Assembly: GCA_009783115.1 (NCBI GenBank)
Contig: WRHT01000072.1
Coordinates: 1 to 7,262, forward strand
Direction of reading: 5' to 3'
DNA from: Desulfovibrionaceae bacterium
GTDB taxonomy: Bacteria; Desulfobacterota; Desulfovibrionia; Desulfovibrionales; Desulfovibrionaceae
DNA: 7,262 nucleotides
The number at the start of each line of letters is the position of its first letter. The stretch's first letter is position 1. Below the pieces are notes generated by a model that worked only from the letters and a program-made list of their open reading frames with translations, was not told where the DNA came from and made no database searches. The position numbers were made by a program, and so were the translations under genes. Positions 1 to 5,256 of the stretch are shown one piece after another.

Positions 1-753
1 GGTTTTTGCTGCATGTACACAGCCAAACAGGCCATCATGACCAGGGACCATATTCCGGATTCCCAAAGCTATGTTTTTTATATGGACATACGGTCGCCGG
101 GCAAGGGCTACGACGAGTTCACCCGGAGGGCCCAGGAGGAATATGGGGCGCAGTACGTCCGCGGCCGGGTTTCCCAGGTCTATCCCAAGGGAAACAAGCT
201 GGTGGTGCGCGGGGCGGATACACTGCTGGGGAGCCAGGTGGAAGTGGAGGCGGACCTGGTGGTTCTGGCCGTGGGCGGCGAGGGATCACGCGAGGCGGCA
301 GGGCTGGCGGAAAAACTGCGTATCTCCTATGACTCTTTTGGCTTCTTTCTGGAAGGACATCCCAAGCTCAAACCCGTGGAGACCAATACCGCCGGAGTCT
401 TTCTGGCCGGAGCCTGCCAGGGGCTCAAGGATATTCCTTTTTCCGTGAGCCAGGGGAGCGCGGCCGCGGCCAAAACGCTGGCGCTGCTTTCCCGCGATAT
501 GCTGGAAAGCGACCCCCAGACCGCCCAGGTGGACATCAAGCGCTGCATCGGCTGCGGCAAATGTATTCAGGTATGCCCTTTCCAGGCCATCCGTGAAGCG
601 GATCTGCGCGGCCAGATCAAGGCCGAAGTGCTGGAAGCCGTCTGCCAGGGTTGCGGGTTGTGCAATGCCACCTGCCCGCAGGGGGCCATCCAGCTTTCCC
701 ATTTCACGGATAACCAGGTTCTGGCTGAAGTGGAGGCCCTCTTATGTCCGTAA
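1..753 (+). CDS. hdrA: HdrA-like iron-sulfur flavoprotein, C-terminal part (5' truncated)
   Basis: This is the last 250 residues of an HdrA-type subunit; the frame is open to base 1, so the ATG at 13 is internal. The fragment begins GFCCMYTAKQA, matching the conserved CC segment of HdrA that helps bind a [4Fe-4S] cluster in the flavin domain. Fragment residues 132-158 (GVFLAGACQGLKDIP, then an Ala-rich stretch) are the typical FAD-contacting end of the thioredoxin-reductase-like fold. Two ferredoxin motifs follow: CIGCGKCIQVCP (Cys 182, 185, 188, 192) and CQGCGLCNATCP (Cys 215, 218, 221, 225). In the family, HdrA carries the bifurcating FAD and passes electrons to HdrBC and to ferredoxin. The gene is followed by flxD with a 10-nt overlap, which marks it as the HdrA of a FlxABCD-HdrABC complex rather than QmoA/QmoB or a methanogen Mvh-Hdr operon. 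The N-terminal part is not visible. Confidence 0.93.
   Translation, partial: GFCCMYTAKQAIMTRDHIPDSQSYVFYMDIRSPGKGYDEFTRRAQEEYGAQYVRGRVSQVYPKGNKLVVRGADTLLGSQVEVEADLVVLAVGGEGSREAAGLAEKLRISYDSFGFFLEGHPKLKPVETNTAGVFLAGACQGLKDIPFSVSQGSAAAAKTLALLSRDMLESDPQTAQVDIKRCIGCGKCIQVCPFQAIREADLRGQIKAEVLEAVCQGCGLCNATCPQGAIQLSHFTDNQVLAEVEALLCP
732..736 (+). promoter_or_regulatory. Ribosome-binding site of flxD
   Basis: GGAGG lies inside the 3' end of hdrA, 7 nt before the flxD ATG at 744. It supports that start, which overlaps the hdrA stop codon, and suggests that the two genes are translated in a coupled way. Confidence 0.7.
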
Positions 754-1220
754 GTTCCCCTGTTCCCGGCGCGGTTGCCCCTGAACTGCGCATCGTGGGT
801 TTTCTGTGCAACTGGTGTTCTTACGGCGGGGCTGATACCGCCGGGGTGGGACGTTTCATTCAGCCCACGGATCTGCGTATCATCCGTCTGCCCTGTTCCG
901 GCAGGACCAATCCTTTGTTCATCGCCAAGGCTTTGCTCCAGGGCGCGGACGGGGTGCTGGTTTCCGGCTGCCATCCCAGGGATTGCCATTATGCCGAGGG
1001 TAATTTTTACGCCCGGCGCAGGCTGGAGGTATTCAAGCAGCTTTTGCCCGTCTTGGGAGTTGATCCCCGCCGTTTTGAATACACCTGGGTTTCGGCTTCG
1101 GAAGGGCAACGCTGGCAAATGGTGGTCAGCAAATTCACCGAGCAGATCCACAGCCTGGGGCCTGCCCGCCGTCTGCCAGGAGCGCCTGAGCTCGAATGGC
1201 TGAGGGAATCCTCCGGTTGA
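744..1220 (+). CDS. flxD: MvhD-like [2Fe-2S] electron-transfer subunit of the Flx-Hdr complex
   Basis: This 158-residue soluble protein matches the MvhD/HdrA-adaptor family along its length. Five cysteines sit in family motifs: CNWCSYGGAD (Cys22, Cys25), LPCSGR (Cys51) and GCHPRDCHY (Cys76, Cys81). In MvhD these surround a [2Fe-2S] cluster that relays electrons from the input module to HdrA. The length is close to the family norm, with a Pro/Ala-rich N-terminal stretch of about 14 residues and a C-terminal tail of about 30 residues past the core. The gene overlaps hdrA by 10 nt and has a GGAGG site 7 nt upstream of its ATG. Its place between hdrA and the other flx genes fits a physical bridge between FlxABC and HdrA. 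A stand-alone MvhD of a hydrogenase is unlikely, because the genes downstream are flx genes and not hydrogenase subunits. Confidence 0.92.
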   Translation: MSVSSPVPGAVAPELRIVGFLCNWCSYGGADTAGVGRFIQPTDLRIIRLPCSGRTNPLFIAKALLQGADGVLVSGCHPRDCHYAEGNFYARRRLEVFKQLLPVLGVDPRRFEYTWVSASEGQRWQMVVSKFTEQIHSLGPARRLPGAPELEWLRESSG

Positions 1221-1235
1221 AGCAATTTAGATAAT

Positions 1236-1241
1236 AAGGAG
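1236..1241 (+). promoter_or_regulatory. Ribosome-binding site that fixes the TTG start of flxC
   Basis: AAGGAG lies in the 28-nt gap between flxD and flxC, 7 nt before TTG at 1249. An in-frame TAG at 1228-1230 limits any upstream extension. The next candidate, GTG at 1255, would be 13 nt from this site, so TTG is the better-placed start. Confidence 0.7.
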
Positions 1242-1248
1242 ACTGACT

Positions 1249-2208
1249 TTGGCCGTGCAAGAAGAACTCAAGAAAATCATTCTGGAGCTTTTGCCCCAGG
1301 TGGATTGCGTAATCGGCTGGGGGCCGGGCCCGGATCTTTTGTGCGCCTCCCCGTATTTCATGCGCCGGCCGGAGGAAGTGGAGAATTTCCTGGCAGGCCC
1401 CATGGCCGTGCAGAATACCGCCCTTTATCTGCCGGAATATAAAGGTAAAAAAGTCGCTCTGGTGGTCAAGGGGTGTGACTCCCGATCCGTTGCCCAACTC
1501 CTGGCTGAAAAACTGATCGCCAGGGAGGAGGTGTTGATCATCGGCTTCCCCTGCGCCGGAGTGGCCGATATGGGCAAGATCGCCGCCCGCCTGGCTCCGC
1601 ATGGCGAACCTGGGGAGGCGGAGAAAGCGGTCTATGGCGAAAAGGAACTGCGGATTACCATGGCCGGCCGGGAACTGGTTTTGCCCTTCGCTGAGATCAA
1701 GGCCGACAAATGTCTGCGTTGCGCCCATCCGAACGCCGTTATCTCCGACCGTTTCGCCGGGGAAAAGGCGGCCGGAAACGATGACGAATTTAAGGATTTG
1801 GCTGTCCTGGAGAGCATGAGCCTGGAAGATCGGTTCTCTTTCTGGGAAAAGGAGATGTCCCGCTGCGTACGCTGTTATGCCTGCCGCAATGCTTGTCCGC
1901 TTTGTGTTTGCCGCGACCATTGCGTGGCCTCCAGCCGCGACCCCCACTGGCTGACCCAGGCTGACGGCGTAAGCGACAAGCTCTTGTTCCAGGTTACCCA
2001 CGCCCTGCATCTGGCCGGGCGCTGCACCGGCTGCGGCGAATGTCAGCGGGCCTGTCCGGCGGGTATCCCGGTGCTTCTGCTCAAACGCGCCCTGAGCCGG
2101 GGCGTGGAGGGACTCTTCGGACATTCCGCCGGACTGGACCCCGAAGCCCGGCCGCCTCTGCTCACCTTCCAGGTGGAAGAGCATACCATCAAGGAAAAGG
2201 CTTGGTAA
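1249..2208 (+). CDS. flxC: Flx complex iron-sulfur subunit FlxC (FrhB/AsrA-like, multi [4Fe-4S])
   Basis: This 319-residue protein starts at TTG, chosen for the AAGGAG 7 nt upstream. The N-terminal half has VVKGCDSRSVA (Cys76) and VLIIGFPCAGVAD (Cys102), resembling conserved segments of FrhB/FdhB- and HydB-type electron-transfer subunits. A CLRC pair follows (Cys155, Cys158). The C-terminal half carries a dense cluster CVRCYACRNACPLCVC with a further Cys (Cys206, 209, 212, 216, 219, 221, 225). A second motif, CTGCGECQRACP (Cys259, 262, 265, 269), completes a two-cluster ferredoxin domain. The role inferred from family and context is electron transfer from FlxA/FlxB towards FlxD and HdrA in the cytoplasm. 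Its stop codon shares one base with the flxB start. No membrane segment or signal peptide is visible. The assignment as FlxC rests on gene order plus these motifs. Confidence 0.85.
   Translation: MAVQEELKKIILELLPQVDCVIGWGPGPDLLCASPYFMRRPEEVENFLAGPMAVQNTALYLPEYKGKKVALVVKGCDSRSVAQLLAEKLIAREEVLIIGFPCAGVADMGKIAARLAPHGEPGEAEKAVYGEKELRITMAGRELVLPFAEIKADKCLRCAHPNAVISDRFAGEKAAGNDDEFKDLAVLESMSLEDRFSFWEKEMSRCVRCYACRNACPLCVCRDHCVASSRDPHWLTQADGVSDKLLFQVTHALHLAGRCTGCGECQRACPAGIPVLLLKRALSRGVEGLFGHSAGLDPEARPPLLTFQVEEHTIKEKAW
2191..2200 (+). promoter_or_regulatory. Purine-rich ribosome-binding site of flxB
   Basis: AAGGAAAAGG lies within the last codons of flxC; its final AAGG ends 7 nt before ATG at 2208. 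It supports the TAATG stop-start junction over the in-frame ATG two codons later (2214) and over any start further upstream. Confidence 0.55.
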
Positions 2209-3428
2209 TGGACATGCAAGGCAAATTTATACCCCGCGCCCAACTGGATGATTGGCTGGCCGAGCTGGCCGTCCGTTTCCGGGTCTGGACGCCCCGGCGG
2301 GAAGGGCAGGAAGAAAGCGGAGCGGTGGTTTACCTGCCGGAAGCGCGGCAACCGGAACTGAACAGGAAGCCAACGGAATCCGCCAAGCGTGTTGTTTTTC
2401 CGCGTTCCGAGCCTCTTTTGCGCTTCCTGCGTAAGCCGGACCCGGATCAGCCGGGGCAAAAAAAGCTCGAATTGCAGGTTCCGGACGCCGACGGTCCCAA
2501 CCTGGTTTTCGGGATGCCGCCTTGTGACGCCAGGGGTTTCCTGGTTTTTGATCCGGTGTACGCGGGCGTGAAGGGACCGGCCAGCGACAGCTATTACCTG
2601 CGCCGGCGCGCCCAGACCGTGCTTATCGCCAAGGCCTGCTCCAGAGCCCTGGCCACCTGTTTTTGCCATTGGGTGGGCGGCTCCCCTGCTTCCACCGAAG
2701 GGTTGGATGTCCTGGCCACCGAGATTCAGGAGGGTTTCCTGCTCCAGCCCGTGACACCCCAGGGGGAAGAGGTCCTGGACTCCAAGCTGCTTCTCCCCGC
2801 CGGCAAAGAACAGGTGGATGCCGCCGAAAGCGCCTGGCAGGCGGCGGAAAAAACCCTGGGACCGGGGGCGGATATGGAAGGAGCCAGGGAAGCTCTGCGC
2901 GCCCTTTTTGACAATGCCGCGTTCTGGCAGGCTGAAGCCGCGCCTTGTCTTTCCTGCGGCGTCTGTACCCATCTCTGTCCGACCTGCTATTGTTTCAGCA
3001 TCACGGACGAGGCGGCCGGGGAAAAGGGCGTGCGCCTGCGCAGCTGGGATGCCTGCATGTTTTCCCTTTATACGCAGGAGGCCAGCGGGCATAACCCCCG
3101 CCAGGACAAGGCCGCGCGTCTGAAAAACCGCATCGGGCACAAATTTTCCTATTACCCGGAGCTGCACCAAACCCGCTATGCCTGTGTGGGGTGCGGCCGT
3201 TGCATCAAGAGTTGTCCTTCACGGCTGGATATCCGCGCTGTGCTGACCAAGGCTCTGGCTCTGGCGCCGGCAGCGGCCAAATCCGTGGAGGGCAAGCCAG
3301 CCACGACTGCGCCGGCAGCGGCCCAACCGGCAACGGTCAAACCTAAGACAAGCAAGTCCGGCGCAACCAAGCCCGCAGCGGCCAAATCCGGCACAACCAA
3401 GCGCGGCAAGGAGGCCAGCCATGCCTGA
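2208..3428 (+). CDS. flxB: Flx complex iron-sulfur subunit FlxB (HydB/AsrA-like) with low-complexity C-terminal tail
   Basis: This 406-residue protein starts at ATG in a TAATG junction with flxC. The N-terminal domain has FGMPPCDARGFLVFD (Cys106) and later a TCFCHWVGGSP segment (Cys144, 151, 153), a hallmark of the hydrogenase-beta/anaerobic sulfite reductase A type family. The C-terminal domain has two cluster motifs: CLSCGVCTHLCPTCYC (Cys247, 250, 253, 257, 260, 262) and CVGCGRCIKSCP (Cys326, 329, 332, 336). Its inferred role is to accept electrons from FlxA, encoded next, and pass them to FlxC/FlxD/HdrA. From about residue 351 the protein ends in a tail rich in Ala, Lys, Pro, Thr and Ser with no cysteines, encoded by short imperfect repeats. 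This tail follows the last cluster domain and is probably disordered and not needed for cluster binding. The last 8 nt overlap flxA. Confidence 0.88.
   Translation: MDMQGKFIPRAQLDDWLAELAVRFRVWTPRREGQEESGAVVYLPEARQPELNRKPTESAKRVVFPRSEPLLRFLRKPDPDQPGQKKLELQVPDADGPNLVFGMPPCDARGFLVFDPVYAGVKGPASDSYYLRRRAQTVLIAKACSRALATCFCHWVGGSPASTEGLDVLATEIQEGFLLQPVTPQGEEVLDSKLLLPAGKEQVDAAESAWQAAEKTLGPGADMEGAREALRALFDNAAFWQAEAAPCLSCGVCTHLCPTCYCFSITDEAAGEKGVRLRSWDACMFSLYTQEASGHNPRQDKAARLKNRIGHKFSYYPELHQTRYACVGCGRCIKSCPSRLDIRAVLTKALALAPAAAKSVEGKPATTAPAAAQPATVKPKTSKSGATKPAAAKSGTTKRGKEASHA
3264..3425 (+). repeat. Degenerate short repeats encoding the Ala/Lys/Pro/Thr tail of FlxB
   Basis: The 3' end of flxB contains recurring units. 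GCAGCGGCCAAATCCG occurs exactly at 3270-3285 and 3375-3390, with a shorter related copy near 3313-3325. TCCGGCGCAACCAAGC at 3357-3372 recurs with one mismatch at 3387-3402, 30 nt later. The encoded protein repeats AAKSG/ATK-type words (residues about 353-402). The pattern suggests growth by local duplication in coding sequence; it is not a CRISPR, which would need regular spacers. Confidence 0.75.
3408..3414 (+). promoter_or_regulatory. Strong ribosome-binding site of flxA inside the flxB tail
   Basis: AAGGAGG, a full-length Shine-Dalgarno match, lies 6 nt before ATG at 3421 and encodes part of the end of the FlxB tail (GKEAS). It is the strongest such site in the window and fixes the flxA start in an 8-nt overlap with flxB. 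Confidence 0.8.
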
Positions 3429-4287
3429 TACCGCCCGGCGTCCCGTTTTCGAACCTTCCGCCCCCAACCCGTATCTGCCCCAGGTAGCCACGGTGCTGGA
3501 AGTGATCCGGGAAACCCACAATATTAAAAGTTTCCGCCTCCGCCTGGATGATGAACAGGCCTGGGCCAAGTTCAGCTTTGAACCCGGACAGCTCGGACAG
3601 CTTTCCTTGTTCGGCGTGGGCGAAGCCACCTTTGTGATCAATTCTCCCCCCACCCGCAAAGATTATCTGCAATTCAGCGTGATGCGCGCCGGAGAAGTGA
3701 CCAGCGCCCTGCACGGCCTTTTGCCAGGCGACAAGATCGGCTTGCGCGCTCCTCTGGGAAATTCCTTTCCGTATAAGGAACTCAAAGGCAAGAATCTGGT
3801 CTTTATCGGCGGCGGCATCGGCATGGCTCCCATGCGCACTCTTTTGCTTTATATGCTGGACAACCGCGCGGACTACGGGGAGATCACCCTGCTTTACGGC
3901 GCACGTAGCCCCCAGGATCTTTCCTATGCCGAAGATCGGGAGGACTGGCTCAAGCGCAAGGACATGCGCACGGTCCTGACTATTGACTCTCCGGCCGAAG
4001 GCTGGGAACACCGGGTGGGACTCATCCCCAATGTGCTGACCGAACTTAAGCCCAGCCCGGAAAATACCGTGGCCGTCACCTGCGGTCCGCCCATTATGAT
4101 CAGGTTTACTTTACAGGCCCTGGAAAAATTGGGCTTTGTCCCGGAACAGATCCTCACCACCCTGGAAAAGCGCATGAAGTGCGGCATCGGCATTTGCGGG
4201 CGCTGCAACATCGGCGAGAAATACGTCTGCGTTGACGGCCCGGTTTTTACTCACGCCCAGCTAAAGAGCATGGTCAACGAACTTTGA
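3421..4287 (+). CDS. flxA: FAD- and NAD(P)H-binding oxidoreductase subunit FlxA
   Basis: This 288-residue protein belongs to the ferredoxin-reductase-like family that includes PyrK, AsrB and HydG. An N-terminal FAD-binding barrel spans about residues 20-120. It contains FEPGQ and the flavin segment TFVINSPP (70-77), then GEVTSALHGLLPGDKIGLRAPLG with the GD and PLG landmarks. A nucleotide-binding domain follows, with GGGIGMAP (130-137) and CGPP (221-224). A C-terminal CGIGICGRC...C motif (Cys254, 259, 262, 270) is the usual [2Fe-2S] site of this family. The role known for the family and inferred here is oxidation of NAD(P)H and delivery of electrons to FlxB/FlxC. The reading frame ends in tandem TGA TGA codons (4285-4290). 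AsrB or a PyrK-like protein could look similar, but a flxDCB neighbourhood behind hdrA makes FlxA the best call. Confidence 0.92.
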   Translation: MPDTARRPVFEPSAPNPYLPQVATVLEVIRETHNIKSFRLRLDDEQAWAKFSFEPGQLGQLSLFGVGEATFVINSPPTRKDYLQFSVMRAGEVTSALHGLLPGDKIGLRAPLGNSFPYKELKGKNLVFIGGGIGMAPMRTLLLYMLDNRADYGEITLLYGARSPQDLSYAEDREDWLKRKDMRTVLTIDSPAEGWEHRVGLIPNVLTELKPSPENTVAVTCGPPIMIRFTLQALEKLGFVPEQILTTLEKRMKCGIGICGRCNIGEKYVCVDGPVFTHAQLKSMVNEL

Positions 4288-4308
4288 TGAACGGGTGGAA
4301 TTCCGGCC

Positions 4309-5256
4309 ATGCGCATACAATGTCCTGAATGCGGTTTTGTCCGCGAGGTGTCTGAAACTGCTATCCCGGAGTCCGCCTCCTTCGCCACCTGTCCCAAATG
4401 CGAGGTGCGTTTCCGTTTTCGGGCGGATCCCCAGGAGGACCCTGGGCGGGCTGCTCCGCGCAAAGCCGGCCGGCCCGCGCAAAAGCCGGAGGAAGAAGAA
4501 ATCTGGGCCAGCATGGAAGAAATGAGCGCCGGGGATGAAGAAGAAACGCCCGGAGACCGCGAAAGAAACGGGGAAAGCGCCCGAAAAGCCAGCCGGGCCT
4601 ACCAGCGCTCCGCGGGCGGAGCGGGGGTCACGCTGCTCTCGCCGGGGGGCAGCGCTCCTTGGGAATGTCCGGGGGGGTTCTTGCGTTTTTCGGGCTTTTG
4701 GCGCACCTTGGTGTTGATCGCTAAAGACAGCCTTACTTTTTTTGCCGGTCTGAACCCCTTCAGTTCCATTCTGCCGTCCTGGCTCTTCCTTCTCCTGTGC
4801 AACGCGCCCTTCATCGCCAGCATGGTCATGATCCTCAACCAGGTGACCATACAAGCGCCGGGAACCGGGGAAATGGTCAGTTGGGCCGGCCATGTGGGCA
4901 TACCGGAACTTGTAGGCCTGATTCTGGCGCAGATCAGCCTTTACCAGTTTATCGGCAGTCTGGTCGTTTACTGCACCGTCCGCCTCATTGCTCCTAAACA
5001 GGCCAGTTTCCGCCTGACCTTCAAGGTGTCCGCCTACGCCAGGATGCCCATGCTGTTCGTCGTTTTGCCCATGATTGGCCCCTGGATGGCCTGGATTCTT
5101 TCCACCGTTCTGCTCTTCCTGGGTATGCGCCGGGCTTGCCGTCTGAGCTGGCCTAAGACCATCCTTTCGGTGACGCCTTTCCTGGTGCTGACCTTTATAG
5201 TAGTGGCGCAGATCATGAAGACCGCCATTGGCGCCCTGGGGGATGTCCCCCTATGA
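4309..5256 (+). CDS. Zinc-ribbon (MJ0042-type) and YIP1-like membrane protein, function unknown
   Basis: This 315-residue protein has three parts. Residues 1-38 form a short zinc ribbon with two knuckles, CPEC (Cys5, Cys8) and CPKC (Cys28, Cys31), like the MJ0042/zinc_ribbon domains at the N-terminus of many deltaproteobacterial membrane proteins. Residues about 39-115 are a hydrophilic, charged and probably disordered linker rich in Glu, Arg, Gly and Pro. Residues about 116-315 begin with an APWE motif followed by at least four hydrophobic segments (about 154-177, 201-226, 246-272, 284-304), as in YIP1-family proteins. There is no signal peptide, so the zinc ribbon is predicted to be cytoplasmic. 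The ATG at 4309 is preceded by a modest GGTGGA (4294-4299), and an in-frame TGA at 4288 blocks extension. It overlaps thrC by 4 nt (ATGA). I cannot assign a function. Confidence 0.8.
   Translation: MRIQCPECGFVREVSETAIPESASFATCPKCEVRFRFRADPQEDPGRAAPRKAGRPAQKPEEEEIWASMEEMSAGDEEETPGDRERNGESARKASRAYQRSAGGAGVTLLSPGGSAPWECPGGFLRFSGFWRTLVLIAKDSLTFFAGLNPFSSILPSWLFLLLCNAPFIASMVMILNQVTIQAPGTGEMVSWAGHVGIPELVGLILAQISLYQFIGSLVVYCTVRLIAPKQASFRLTFKVSAYARMPMLFVVLPMIGPWMAWILSTVLLFLGMRRACRLSWPKTILSVTPFLVLTFIVVAQIMKTAIGALGDVPL
5238..5251 (+). promoter_or_regulatory. GC hairpin covering the likely thrC ribosome-binding site
   Basis: GGGGGATGTCCCCC is a perfect inverted repeat: five G-C pairs around a four-base loop, ending 1 nt before the thrC ATG at 5253. 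The GGGGGA half is the only purine-rich block at the right distance to act as a ribosome-binding site. Folding would hide it, while a ribosome finishing the upstream gene (stop at 5254-5256) would open it. The effect on translation is inferred. Confidence 0.45.

Noticed and set aside
1217..1235. Possible promoter (TTGAAG and GATAAT) in the flxD-flxC gap
   Set aside because: The two boxes are only 7 nt apart, far from the usual 17, and there is no good -35 at the right distance; AT-richness is explained by a ribosome-binding region.
1135..2184. Minus-strand open frame opposite flxC (349 codons)
   Set aside because: It is antisense to a cysteine-motif gene with a good ribosome-binding site; no family-like motif is seen in it.
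2040..2207. Upstream in-frame extension of flxB within flxC
   Set aside because: It would overlap the FlxC ferredoxin motif by 168 nt and encodes a Pro/Gly/Arg-rich stretch; the TAATG junction with a ribosome-binding site fits better.
2043..3170. Minus-strand open frame opposite flxB (375 codons)
   Set aside because: Same reasoning: the plus strand encodes conserved cluster motifs and the reverse translation looks unstructured.
4288..4308. Possible operon terminator after flxA
   Set aside because: The 21-nt gap holds only the short palindrome GGAATTCC and no U-run; it cannot form a convincing intrinsic terminator.
4606..4623. 8-bp inverted repeat in the zinc-ribbon/YIP1 gene
   Set aside because: It has a 2-nt centre, sits within coding sequence and has no following U-run; likely chance in GC-rich DNA.
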